This document shows positions 10,001-17,711 of a stretch of DNA of 64,000 nucleotides, in pieces (within the stretch, counting starts at the first letter, position 1; the number at the start of each line of letters is the position of its first letter). The position numbers were made by a program, and so were the translations under genes. Source of the DNA: CAADGU01 sp035444285 (lineage in GTDB: Bacteria; Chloroflexota; Anaerolineae; Promineifilales; Promineifilaceae); the NCBI GenBank assembly GCA_035444285.1, contig DAOMOK010000010.1, forward strand, positions 186,001 to 250,000. The letters are read 5' to 3'. The notes under the pieces are model-generated. The model saw only the letters and a program-made list of their open reading frames with translations. It did no database searches and was not told the origin of the DNA.

Positions 10001-12974
10001 TCTGGCCTGCCCCTATGCTAAAAATCTGGTCGCCGCCACCATCAAAGAAATTGTGGACGGCTACCGGGCGCTCAATCCCCTGGCCTACGTGGTCATCGTT
10101 GGCAATGATGGCGTCATCCCCTTCTACCGCTATCCGGACAATGCGCTTTTAGCCAATGAGAACAACTACGTGCCGCCTGTGCGTGACAACACCGCCTCGC
10201 AGGCCAGCCTGCGCCTGGGTTTTGTGCTGGGGCAAGACGAGTACGGCTCAAGTACGGCCGTCTCCTTCAAAAACTCCGCCATTCCCATACCCGATTTGGC
10301 GGTGGGGCGATTGGTGGAAACGGCCGTGCAAGCTACGGCCGTGCTCGACGCCTATCTGACCACCGGTAACGGCGTTGTCACCCTCAGTGCGCCGCCGCTC
10401 GTCACCGGCTACGACTTCCTGGAAGATGCCGCGCTGGCTGTGCAGACAGAATTAGAAGCGGGACTCAACCAGATGGCCGATACCCTCATTGCCGCCAACA
10501 ATCTGGCTCCCACCGACCCCGCTTCCTGGACGGCGGATGATCTGCGCGCCAAACTACTGGGCAGCCGCCATGACATCACTTTCCTTGCCGGCCACTTCAG
10601 CGCCAGCGGCGCGTTGGCCGCCGATTACACCACCCGGATGCGCGCTGCGGAATTGATAAGCTCCCCGGTTAATCTGCAAAACGCCATCATCTTCAGCGCC
10701 GGCTGCCATTCCGGTTACAACGTCGTAGACGCCGACGGCGTGCTACTGGTGACAGAAGAACCCGATTGGGCGCAGGCGTTCGCCAGCAAAGGGGCGCTGC
10801 TAATCGCCGGTACCGGCTACCAATATGGCGACACCGACTTCATCGAATACTCGGAACGGCTTTACCTGGAATTTAGCCGCGAACTGCGGCGCGGCAGCGG
10901 GCCGGTTTCAGTAGGCCAGGCGTGGGTAGCCGCCAAACAGACCTATCTGGCGGAAACACCCCAGATGCGCGGCATCCACGAAAAGGCGCTCATCCAGGCC
11001 ACCATCTTTGGCCTGCCGCAGCTCAGCGTGAATATGCCTGGTGAGCGACTGGCAGCGTCTGGTAGCTCATCGGCTGTCACCAGCGTCACCCCTGTGAATG
11101 GCAATCCCGGCAGCACCCTCGGTCTGGCTACGGCCGATCTGACCCTGACGCCCACTTTCGCCAATCAGACGGTGGCAATGAAAAATGTCCAGGATGGCAC
11201 GACCGTAAACGCCTTCTACCTGATTGGCCCCGATGGCGTCGTGACCAATCCTGCCGAACCGACCTTGCCGCTGCACCTGGTGAACGTCAGCGCCCCTGGC
11301 ACGCATTTACGTGGCGTAGGCTTCCGTGGTGGCATTTACACCGATTTGGGTGGCATCCTGCCCTTTACCGGCGCACCTACTACCGAGGTTCGCGGCGTTC
11401 ACGCCCCCTTCCAGGCAGACATCTTCTTTCCGGTGCAGTTCTGGCGCGCCAATTACTTTGATTTACTGGCAAACCCGACCAACGGCGTCACCTCGCTGGC
11501 TGTCACTCCGGCACAGTTTATCTCTGATGGTCCCGGCGCCCAGACCGGCACCATGCGCCGCTACGATCAGTTGAATTTCCGCCTGTTCTACAACCATAAC
11601 ATCACCACCTATGGCGGGAACAGCACCCCGGCCCTCTCCGCGCCGCCAACCATTCAGCAGGTAGTGGCCGAACCACAGGGCGATACCATTCGCTTTAGCG
11701 TGGATGTGCTGGGCAATCCGGCAGCGGGCATTCAGGGGGTATGGGTAGTCTACACGGCCGTGACCGGCCCCTACCAGGGCCAATGGCAGCCGCTTGACCT
11801 CACCCAAAACGCAACCGTTTCTACCCGCTGGGAAGGCGTCTTACCGCTCAACGGCACAGACCCCGCCCATATGCGCTATCTGGTACAGGCCGTGAACGGC
11901 GTGGGGCTGGTCAGCCTGGCGGCAAACCTGGGCGATCTGTATGTGCCCGGCGCGCCGCCAACCGCGACTGCACCCACTACCGTCGCTCTCATCAACCCAC
12001 CTGCAACCGGCGTCTACAATTCCCAGATTCAGGTGACGGCGCAACTCACCGGCAGCGGGATGCCATTGGCTGGTCAGCGGCTCACCTTTGGTTTGGGGCC
12101 ACAAACCCGCCAGGGCATTACCGACGCCAATGGTCGGGCTACCGTGACATTGACGTTGTTGGGTTTGCCCGGCCAATACCCGCTGCAGGCCTCTTTTGCC
12201 GGATCACAAACATTTGCCCCATCCTCAGCGTCTGCCGCTTTTACCATTACCAAACAAAATACCGTGTTGACCCTGGCACAACCGGCCAGCGGGCACCCCG
12301 GTGATGAGATATTGTTGACGGCCACGCTCATGGCAGCCGACGGCCGTCGTCTAAGCGAAAAGTCCGTTATCTTCGTCATCAGCGGCGCAGGCGGCGCCTT
12401 TAGCCAGGCAGCCATCACCGACTATGCCGGGCAGGCCACCTTAGGCCAACTGCCGCTGCCATTTGGTACGTATAATGTCAACGTCTACTTTAGCGGCAGC
12501 ATCCCGTTGCACACGGGTGAGGTATTGACGCTCAATGATGCCCGTTACAATCCTTCCACCGTGGCTGGCACGTTGACACTGACCGACCCACCGCCTACTT
12601 GCGAAACGGCCGTGGGCACGCCTATCACCATCTGGCCAGCTAACAACAACTTTGTCTCCGTCTATATCAGCGGCGTTAATGGGTCGGATGGCCAGCCGGC
12701 AGCCATCACCGTCACCGGCATTTACCAGGATGAACCGGTAGGTCGTGGCGCCAATTCCCCCGACGGCCGTATTTTGTCCGATGGCACGCCGCAGGTACGC
12801 GCCGAACGGGATGGCAGTGGCAACGGCCGTGTCTACCATATCTTCTTCACCGCGACCGGTAGTTCGGGCAGCAGTTGCAGTGACGTGCTGCGCATGCCGG
12901 TTGTCCCCCACGACCAGGGCGGCATGATAGATCTCATTGACGGCGGCCCACTGTACGATTCAACGAAACGTTAG
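7068..12974 (+). CDS. Giant secreted gingipain-like (C25) protein
   Basis: A 1968-residue exported protein. Order: signal peptide (about 1-45); two CSLREAI-type modules with a beta-helix region (about 46-560); a PPC-like beta-sandwich containing the PEAFS array (748-842); a caspase-fold domain resembling peptidase C25/gingipain (about 890-1320) with candidate catalytic H1176 (LAGHFSAS) and C1213 (SAGCHSGYN); then Ig-like and invasin-like beta domains. Gingipain-type enzymes are cysteine endopeptidases, some acting in sortase-like attachment. The catalytic assignment is by motif only. GTG 7062 is in frame, but ATG 7068 sits 7 bases after AAAAGG. Unlike the other large secreted proteins here it lacks the terminal LP-x-x-x-K tail. 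Confidence 0.8.
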   Translation: MVQRFSPNRPVVRARYFFILFFLLSSTLIFSSTRISQASSPIVVNTFLDSKQANDGTCSLREAIIAANTDKKSGNGPGECPAGRGADTILLPAGTYVLTRGDSGNEDAAQTGDLDIYGNLTIIGAGANQTIIQGVGVNDRLIHVLSGNVSISGVTLQQGNVPGHGGALFNNGNLTLADVALMDNNANGMGGGLYSLGTLQANAVSVVGNNANGSAGGGVVVGGGTAVFTNSTISGNTVNGSGGGLVNNGQTTLHFVTISNNSATNATGAQNNSGDLTLNHTLVGGSCQGTVISQGYNLIQDATDCTITGDLVGNQIGVDPLLEPLALNGGSTLNHALLPNSPAVEAGSNSGCPATDQRGISRPRGLFCDIGAYELENPTQTGPALVVNTADDGDDGICDYAHCSLREAISHTNASSASNQIHFNIPGALPPVIYPLSPLPVITEPVLIDGFTQAGGLVVLDGSLAGTAVGLEITSGGTTVRGLRIINFGSHGLLLSQNGNNVIESNEIAYNGGDGIRILQGTGNQLTGNNIHDNGGLPIDLGGDGRTPNDTDDPDEGANYLQNYPNLLTAVPQADGLWVNGRLDSAANTTFTLEFFAATTCSFSGGSQTSLGTTQVSTDAFGDVYFSADGLTAVPLGYFVTATATDPGGNTSELSDCIAVSPGNTSWVTAMPLDVLPDLGPTAVSQYLDQPGQSRWYKFPIQPGSKVIVTLTNLPANYDLTIYKDIAQAYNQLLSPQDLPRFDAEFAPEAFSPEAFSPEAFSPEAFSPEAFSPEAFSPEAFSPEAFSPEAFSPEAFSPEAFSPEAFSPEAFSPEAFSPEAFSPEAFSPEAFSPEAFSPEAFSGAQLRSLLGVSAFRGTANEGLIVNTWNNTGYFYVRVRGSNGAFSAQLPFQVSVEVDSGSCGNVTAVTTASNTTPTAGNYQTIILTDMARMAGTADEKATLASRLATYAARPEVVGVIVDVGADARVAAANAQADAHLACPYAKNLVAATIKEIVDGYRALNPLAYVVIVGNDGVIPFYRYPDNALLANENNYVPPVRDNTASQASLRLGFVLGQDEYGSSTAVSFKNSAIPIPDLAVGRLVETAVQATAVLDAYLTTGNGVVTLSAPPLVTGYDFLEDAALAVQTELEAGLNQMADTLIAANNLAPTDPASWTADDLRAKLLGSRHDITFLAGHFSASGALAADYTTRMRAAELISSPVNLQNAIIFSAGCHSGYNVVDADGVLLVTEEPDWAQAFASKGALLIAGTGYQYGDTDFIEYSERLYLEFSRELRRGSGPVSVGQAWVAAKQTYLAETPQMRGIHEKALIQATIFGLPQLSVNMPGERLAASGSSSAVTSVTPVNGNPGSTLGLATADLTLTPTFANQTVAMKNVQDGTTVNAFYLIGPDGVVTNPAEPTLPLHLVNVSAPGTHLRGVGFRGGIYTDLGGILPFTGAPTTEVRGVHAPFQADIFFPVQFWRANYFDLLANPTNGVTSLAVTPAQFISDGPGAQTGTMRRYDQLNFRLFYNHNITTYGGNSTPALSAPPTIQQVVAEPQGDTIRFSVDVLGNPAAGIQGVWVVYTAVTGPYQGQWQPLDLTQNATVSTRWEGVLPLNGTDPAHMRYLVQAVNGVGLVSLAANLGDLYVPGAPPTATAPTTVALINPPATGVYNSQIQVTAQLTGSGMPLAGQRLTFGLGPQTRQGITDANGRATVTLTLLGLPGQYPLQASFAGSQTFAPSSASAAFTITKQNTVLTLAQPASGHPGDEILLTATLMAADGRRLSEKSVIFVISGAGGAFSQAAITDYAGQATLGQLPLPFGTYNVNVYFSGSIPLHTGEVLTLNDARYNPSTVAGTLTLTDPPPTCETAVGTPITIWPANNNFVSVYISGVNGSDGQPAAITVTGIYQDEPVGRGANSPDGRILSDGTPQVRAERDGSGNGRVYHIFFTATGSSGSSCSDVLRMPVVPHDQGGMIDLIDGGPLYDSTKR
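9309..9593 (+). repeat. 19 tandem 15-bp units encoding PEAFS
   Basis: Nineteen contiguous 15-base units each encode Pro-Glu-Ala-Phe-Ser (residues 748-842 of the host protein). Every amino acid is conserved, while synonymous positions vary freely (CCC/CCG, GAA/GAG, GCG/GCA/GCC, TTT/TTC, AGC/AGT). That pattern indicates selection on the peptide rather than recent slippage. The array interrupts a PPC-like domain between TIYKDI and NTWNNTGYFYVRVRG. Confidence 0.95.
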
Positions 12975-12978
12975 CGAA

Positions 12979-13049
12979 ATGAGATTGGAGATTGGAGATT
13001 GGAGATTAGCGATTATTTGTCTCTCAATCTCCAATCTCTCAATCTCCTC
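12979..13049. repeat. Family A inverted repeat
   Basis: Four GAGATTGG-type units are followed, after a short loop, by AATCTCCAATCTCTCAATCTCC. This is one of the longest family A copies and lies between the giant protein and the membrane protein gene. Confidence 0.85.
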
Positions 13050-13068
13050 ATCTTCAACCCCCCAAAAT

Positions 13069-13096
13069 TTGTACCCCCCCGCTCTTAGGGTATAGT
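13069..13096 (+). promoter_or_regulatory. Promoter giving a probable leaderless mRNA
   Basis: TTGTAC (13069-13074), a 16-base C-rich spacer and TATAGT (13091-13096) end only 8 bases before the ATG at 13105. There is no Shine-Dalgarno sequence. A start site about 7 bases after the -10 box would fall at or next to the start codon, which suggests a leaderless transcript. Confidence 0.5.
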
Positions 13097-13104
13097 TCCG
13101 CGCG

Positions 13105-14358
13105 ATGTCTTTTGATTGGCGGACCGAAGAAACCGTTCATTGGGACGAGCCACCACAGGTGGAACCAGAACCGGAACCGCCTCCCAAACGCCGCCGTTGG
13201 CGTTGGGGGCTGTTGTTCCTGTTGCTGCTACTGGTTGGCAGCAGCGTGGCGGCTTTCTGGCTGCTGCAAGAACGGGTAGAAACGGCCACGACGGATGTCA
13301 CCGGTGACGTAATCGCCAGTCATCAGTTAATCGCCACCGCCGCCGCCAATGATGATGCGGAACTGGTGGCAACCTTTTTATCAGGTCGTAGCCGGGAGTG
13401 GAGCGCCGCTATCGAAAGGACGGTTATGGCTGGCGATTATCAAAGTCGTGCCGCATTTGGTCTCACCTGGCTGCCGCCTGATCCGGCGACGGCCGTTATC
13501 AGCGCCACCCTTAACCCCGAATTTAACGAAGCCGAAGTCGTAGCCGAACAGGTATACGCCTATGCCATCGGGAATGGGTTGACGGAAACGGTGCGGCTGC
13601 AGCAAACGGCCGTGTACCGTCTTGGCCCAGACCGTTGGCTGCTTTCACCGCCAGATGCCAACTTCTGGGGCGAAACCAAAACGAAGCAAGGCTTTTACCT
13701 GACGCTACAATATCCGGCACGGGACGAAACGCTGGCGCAACGATTGGCGCTGGATATGGATACGGCGTTGGCCGCCATGTGCGCCAATCCGGTTTTTACC
13801 TGCCCGGAGGGGCTGCACATCCAGGTGGAATTATCCACCGATCCGGTCTCCCTGACGCCTGATTTTGCGTCGGCGGTGTTTGTGGACGGCGGGCGGCTCT
13901 TCCGGCTGCCCACACCGACGTTAGCGGGTATCCCCCAGGATGAGACCGGGTATCAGGTGATGGCGCGTGGGTATGCGGCTCAGGTTATGCTGCCTATTAT
14001 GCGGCAGTTGGCGGGTTTTGTGCCCGGTGAAAATGGGGTGTTTGCCCAGGCATGGCTCGATTGGCAGTTGGCGCGGTTAGGGCTACGGCCGTACCCCCTC
14101 ACCCCCGCCGACCGCGCCCGATTGGCCGCCGAAAATATCACTCTGGCGGGTGAAGTTTCGCCGGAGCAGATGATGCCGGTGGCTTACGCCCTGGTAGCCT
14201 TCTTGTTACAGGATGTGCGTGTGCCACCACAGGTCTTGTTGCGACCATTGACAACCGGGCAGGCTGATTCGTATGAAAGCTGGTTTGATTCGGTGATAGA
14301 CGGCCGTGTTGCGCCCGAAGAACTACAAACACGCTGGCAACAATTTTTAGAGAGGTGA
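13105..14358 (+). CDS. Single-pass membrane protein of unknown function
   Basis: A 417-residue protein. The N-terminal tail is acidic and proline-rich (EPEPEPPP), followed by a basic stop-transfer cluster KRRRWRW and one membrane span (about 34-54). The remaining about 360 residues should lie outside the membrane. That domain has no motif I recognise; it mentions neither a lipobox nor catalytic clusters. It ends close to the MOSC gene (59-base gap) and could be co-transcribed with it. The same Glu-Pro tail plus one span recurs in the PD40 protein at 49.3 kb. The function is unknown; an accessory cell-envelope role is only inferred. Confidence 0.7.
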   Translation: MSFDWRTEETVHWDEPPQVEPEPEPPPKRRRWRWGLLFLLLLLVGSSVAAFWLLQERVETATTDVTGDVIASHQLIATAAANDDAELVATFLSGRSREWSAAIERTVMAGDYQSRAAFGLTWLPPDPATAVISATLNPEFNEAEVVAEQVYAYAIGNGLTETVRLQQTAVYRLGPDRWLLSPPDANFWGETKTKQGFYLTLQYPARDETLAQRLALDMDTALAAMCANPVFTCPEGLHIQVELSTDPVSLTPDFASAVFVDGGRLFRLPTPTLAGIPQDETGYQVMARGYAAQVMLPIMRQLAGFVPGENGVFAQAWLDWQLARLGLRPYPLTPADRARLAAENITLAGEVSPEQMMPVAYALVAFLLQDVRVPPQVLLRPLTTGQADSYESWFDSVIDGRVAPEELQTRWQQFLER

Positions 14359-14417
14359 TCCATGAGGAACGCGAAGGCCTTTTTATTTGCGACTTTTAGT
14401 CAAAAAAAGGTGGAACC

Positions 14418-15140
14418 ATGAAAGAATTTATGGAAGTGGGACGGGTACACGAAATCTGGCGCTACCCGGTGAAATCTATGGCCGGGGAGCAGCTTGACGC
14501 AGCACAAGTGACCTGGAATGGGCTGGATGGCGACCGGCGGGCGGCTTTTGTGCGCGGTGATGACCATTCCGGTTTCCCCTGGCTGACGGCGCGGTTAATT
14601 CCCGAACTGGTACGCTACCGGCCGTTTTATAACGACCTGGACGATCTGCGCAATTCATCGGTAACGGTGGAAACACCCGGCGGGCAGCGGCTCTCATTGG
14701 ACGCGGATGAACTACGGGCGGAACTGGCGGGGCTGTACGGCCGTGACATTTCCCTTATTCGCATTAGACGGGGCATTTTTGATTCCTTGCCTCTGTCTCT
14801 GATGAGTACGGCCACGGTGGCGGCGCTAGACGAAAGTCTGGATTTTGACCTGGATAGGCGTCGTTTCCGTCAAAACATCATCATTGAAACGTTTGACGGC
14901 CGTCCCTTTGCCGAAGAGTCCTGGGTGGGTGAGGCGTTGGCCGTGGGTGACGTGCAGTTGCGGTTGAACCAACGTCTGCCCCGCTGCCAATTGATCAATG
15001 TGGACCCGGATACGGCCGTGCGCTCCCCCGCCACGCTTAAACTGGTAGCCCAGACCCGCGACAACTGTGTCGGCGTGGTCTGCACACCACAAAGCACCGG
15101 CATCATTCGGGTGGGTGATGTGGTGCGGCTCATACTTTAA
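14418..15140 (+). CDS. MOSC domain protein
   Basis: A 240-residue protein with a MOSC N-terminal beta-barrel (VHEIWRYPVKSMAGE) and a MOSC domain. The MOSC cysteine is C190 in LPRCQLINVDPDT. MOSC proteins relate to the C-terminal domain of Moco sulfurase and to mARC and YiiM/YcbX enzymes, which handle molybdenum cofactor and reduce N-hydroxylated compounds. The exact substrate cannot be read here. The start has GGTGG 5 bases upstream. No molybdenum-cofactor genes lie nearby. Confidence 0.85.
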   Translation: MKEFMEVGRVHEIWRYPVKSMAGEQLDAAQVTWNGLDGDRRAAFVRGDDHSGFPWLTARLIPELVRYRPFYNDLDDLRNSSVTVETPGGQRLSLDADELRAELAGLYGRDISLIRIRRGIFDSLPLSLMSTATVAALDESLDFDLDRRRFRQNIIIETFDGRPFAEESWVGEALAVGDVQLRLNQRLPRCQLINVDPDTAVRSPATLKLVAQTRDNCVGVVCTPQSTGIIRVGDVVRLIL

Positions 15141-15143
15141 TTC

Positions 15144-15240
15144 GTAATCCGTCATGCATAACCCGTAATCCGAAGGCGATTCACGGATTACGGTTCACAG
15201 ACTACGGTTCACGAATTACGGATTACGGTTCACGGTTCAC
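15144..15240. repeat. Family B inverted repeat cluster
   Basis: CGTAATCCG units on one side and CGGATTACGGTTCACG units on the other form a long imperfect hairpin between convergent genes. The right end encodes the last codons of the lipoprotein gene (VNREP and stop), so the repeat has supplied a C-terminus. Confidence 0.85.
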
Positions 15241-15795
15241 AACCAACAATTCCGCCCGATAATCGGCAAACGGGATGGGATCGGTGGTTTGGGGGTATGG
15301 GTCTAATTGGATAAGCTGCACGGTGTACGCATACGCCGGTAACGTGTCCACCGTCTGACCCGGCGCAGGGTTGGTGTTAAACTCCAACGTTACCGGCTCT
15401 TGCCCTGGTAGAGAAGCCACAATGAGAAAACGCGCCTGGCCCGTCCAGAAACAATTTACCTGGGTGGGGCAGCGAGAATCTTCCAGTACGCTTTCAAAAT
15501 ACAGCGTCAAGCCCTCTGTACCCACCATCGTTTCCGCACCACCGGCCAGAGCAAATGGCTCGTTTAGATCAGCGGCAGGAGCGGATGTGGGTAGGGGAAC
15601 GGCCGTGTAGGTGGGTCTGGGCACGGCCGTGGGGGTAGCAGCGGCTTCTGTTGGCGGCAGGTCTGTGGGCGCCTCTTCTGGGGCTGTTGGTTCTGTGTTT
15701 CCGGTCGTTTGGGTGCAGGCCGCCAGCGCCACTGCCAGCAGCAGACAGACAGGCCAGATAGCCAGTCGTAAAGGTTGGAATGTGGTATAGTGCAT
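15223..15795 (-). CDS. Lipoprotein with conserved Cys-rich domain
   Basis: A 190-residue lipoprotein. The signal peptide ends in lipobox LAAC with acylated C27, then a Thr/Pro/Glu-rich linker (about 28-80), then a compact domain with SRCPTQVNCFWTGQA (a Cys pair likely to form a disulfide). This SRCP-x-x-V-x-C-x-W pattern occurs in uncharacterised lipoproteins of several phyla; I know no activity for it. The frame is open to 15936. ATG 15795 was chosen because it gives a perfect signal peptide and has GAGGGAGA 8 bases upstream. It is divergent from the cupin gene. Confidence 0.82.
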   Translation of the reverse strand: MHYTTFQPLRLAIWPVCLLLAVALAACTQTTGNTEPTAPEEAPTDLPPTEAAATPTAVPRPTYTAVPLPTSAPAADLNEPFALAGGAETMVGTEGLTLYFESVLEDSRCPTQVNCFWTGQARFLIVASLPGQEPVTLEFNTNPAPGQTVDTLPAYAYTVQLIQLDPYPQTTDPIPFADYRAELLVVNREP

Positions 15796-15850
15796 TATCA
15801 AATCTCCCTCTTTAGTGACTTCGTGTTCATATCTTTTTGGAGGAATTCGT

Positions 15851-16177
15851 ATGGTTGCCTTTGAAATCGAACAGTTACAGCAGCAGCACACGGCCGCGGG
15901 CGAATTGTATCTGGAATTCCTGCGCCAGCCTTCCATGAGTCTGGGTTTGTATGTGCTGCCGGTGGGCGGCGCAGACCCGCAGCAGCCACATGCCGAAGAT
16001 GAAGTGTATTATATTCTGAACGGCCGTGCCATCTTAAACGTGTCTGGTGAAGATAGGCCAGTGCAGCCGGGCAGTCTTGTTTTTGTGGGCAAACAGGTTC
16101 CCCACTACTTCCACACCATCAGCGAAGAACTGCACGTGCTGGTCTTTTTTGCCCCGGCCGAAACCGAGAATCCGTAA
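15851..16177 (+). CDS. Small single-domain cupin
   Basis: A 108-residue cupin with both signature motifs. Motif 1 is HAEDEVYYILNGRA, a metal-binding His and acidic residues. Motif 2 is GSLVFVGKQVPHYFH. Small one-domain cupins bind a divalent metal and act as isomerases, dioxygenases or sugar-binding proteins; the substrate is not predictable here. ATG 15851 follows GGAGG by 7 bases, so the longer frame from 15815 is rejected. It is followed by a family B repeat and then the PhzF gene on the same strand. Confidence 0.85.
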   Translation: MVAFEIEQLQQQHTAAGELYLEFLRQPSMSLGLYVLPVGGADPQQPHAEDEVYYILNGRAILNVSGEDRPVQPGSLVFVGKQVPHYFHTISEELHVLVFFAPAETENP

Positions 16178-16247
16178 TCCGAAGTCCGTTAACCGTAAAC
16201 CGATGGGAGACGGCTCACGCCTCACGGATTACGAATCACGGATTACG
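16168..16247. repeat. Family B inverted repeat
   Basis: GAATCCGTAATCCG on the left arm pairs with CGGATTACGAATCACGGATTACG on the right. It starts inside the last codons of the cupin gene (ENP and stop) and fills the gap to phzF. Confidence 0.8.
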
Positions 16248-16261
16248 TCTTACCACCGGAA

Positions 16262-17164
16262 ATGACTATGACAACTTACCCTTTCATGCAGGTAGATGCC
16301 TTCACGACACGGCCGTTGGCCGGAAATCCATGCGCCATCGTGTTTGACGCCGATGGTTTGACCACCAAGCAAATGTTAGCCATTGCCAGGGAGATGAACC
16401 TTTCGGAAACGGCCTTTGTGCGCCGCTCGGCGGTGGCTGACTTCGGGGCGCGGTACTTCACGCCGGCGGAGGAAATCCCGTTGGCCGGGCATCCTACTAT
16501 AGCCACCATACATGCCCTGGTAGAAAGGGGGGAGATTGTATTGGGTGAAGGAGTCACGGCCGTGACCCTGGAACTGCCCGCCGGGGTGATTGTCGTGGAG
16601 ATTGCGGGGGACGGCAACTTGCCACGCATCACCATGAGTCAGAAAAAACCACAATTCCTGGCCGTGCATGACCCGGCGCTGGTGCTGCCCGCCTTTGGCC
16701 TCTCACCCACTGACCTGCTCCCGGGCGCGCCCATCCAAACCGTCAGCACCGGCACGCCGCAGCTCATGATCCCACTGCGCAACCACGAGGCGCTGCGCCG
16801 CTGCCGCCTGGACGTGGCCGCCTACAGCGCTCTGCGCGCCCGCGCCGACTTTTTCAGCCCACACCTTTTTTGCCTGCAAGGGGTAACAGCGCAAGGACAC
16901 ACCTTTGCCCGCCATTTTGGCGTGCCACCCGATACGATGGAAGATCCCTTCACCGGCTCAGCCACGGGTGGCATGGCCGCCTACTTGTGGCAATATGGCC
17001 TGTTGGACAACCCGACCTTTGTGGCCGAGCAAGGGCATTGGATGGGAAGGCCAGGACAGGCATGGGTGGAAGTAGTCGGGCCAAGAGAAGATATAGAAAC
17101 GGTGAAGGTGGGCGGCACGGCCGTGACGGTCATATGGGGTGAATTGAATTTACACGCAAGCTAG
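16262..17164 (+). CDS. PhzF-family isomerase/epimerase-like protein
   Basis: A 300-residue PhzF/diaminopimelate-epimerase-fold protein of normal length. Visible signatures are VDAFTTRPLAGNPCAIV, the catalytic-type Glu E49 in MNLSETAFV, PLAGHPTIAT (H77), and DPFTGSATGG in the second half. PhzF itself isomerises trans-2,3-dihydro-3-hydroxyanthranilate in phenazine synthesis. Most family members sit outside phenazine clusters, and no phz genes are present here, so the substrate is unknown. Two in-frame ATGs (16262, 16268) follow a weak GGA. Confidence 0.88.
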   Translation: MTMTTYPFMQVDAFTTRPLAGNPCAIVFDADGLTTKQMLAIAREMNLSETAFVRRSAVADFGARYFTPAEEIPLAGHPTIATIHALVERGEIVLGEGVTAVTLELPAGVIVVEIAGDGNLPRITMSQKKPQFLAVHDPALVLPAFGLSPTDLLPGAPIQTVSTGTPQLMIPLRNHEALRRCRLDVAAYSALRARADFFSPHLFCLQGVTAQGHTFARHFGVPPDTMEDPFTGSATGGMAAYLWQYGLLDNPTFVAEQGHWMGRPGQAWVEVVGPREDIETVKVGGTAVTVIWGELNLHAS

Positions 17165-17195
17165 ACATCCGATTTTTCCAAAAAATCGGATGTCT
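17163..17195. repeat. Perfect 15-bp hairpin after phzF
   Basis: AGACATCCGATTTTT and its exact complement AAAAATCGGATGTCT flank a 3-base loop. The left arm includes the stop codon of the PhzF gene. No T-run follows on either strand, so intrinsic termination is uncertain. It may stabilise the 3' end. Confidence 0.75.
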
Positions 17196-17211
17196 GATAG
17201 GACGTAATACC

Positions 17212-17631
17212 ATGAATGAGCAATTTGATTTCTGGTTGGGGGAATGGGAACTAACCTGGGCCGATCACGGCCGTGGGCACAACAGCGTCACCAAAATTCT
17301 GGGGGATAAAATCATCCGCGAAAAGTTTACCAGTCTGCACGATGACCACACGGCCCCCTTTCAGGGCATGAGCGTGTCTGTGTTCAACGAGGCTTCCGAG
17401 CAGTGGAAACAGACCTGGGTAGACAACCAGGGCAACTACCTGGATTTCGTGGGCGGTATCCAGGATGGCGACATGATCCTATCGCGCCAGACAATGGTAG
17501 AGGGCAAACCGGCGCATCAGCGCATGGTATGGACAAACATTCAACAGGACAGTCTGGATTGGTACTGGCAATTGTCCGAAGACGCCGGGCAAACCTGGCA
17601 AACGCTGTGGCACATTCATTACCAGCGGTAG
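17212..17631 (+). CDS. DUF1579-like small protein
   Basis: A 139-residue protein with the pattern of the DUF1579-type beta-barrel family: FDFWLGEWELTW at the N-terminus, F-x-G-M-S-V-S-V-F-N in the middle, then WKQTWVDNQGNYLDFVGG. Such proteins are calycin-like and of unproven role. There is no signal peptide, so it is cytosolic. AGGACG lies upstream of the start. It stands alone between the phzF hairpin and a family C repeat. Confidence 0.65.
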   Translation: MNEQFDFWLGEWELTWADHGRGHNSVTKILGDKIIREKFTSLHDDHTAPFQGMSVSVFNEASEQWKQTWVDNQGNYLDFVGGIQDGDMILSRQTMVEGKPAHQRMVWTNIQQDSLDWYWQLSEDAGQTWQTLWHIHYQR

Positions 17632-17638
17632 GGGAAGC

Positions 17639-17692
17639 CGTGATGCGTGATACGTGATGCGTGAGAAACCCGGTCACGCACCACGTATCACT
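17639..17692. repeat. Family C inverted repeat
   Basis: GTGATGCGTGATACGTGATGCGTGA pairs with TCACGCACCACGTATCAC around a short loop. It lies between convergent genes. Confidence 0.85.
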
Positions 17693-17711
17693 TAAACCTT
17701 GCCGAACGGAT

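Noticed and set aside
17163..17195. Intrinsic terminator after phzF
   Set aside because: The stem is perfect but no T-run follows on either strand, so it is listed as a hairpin.
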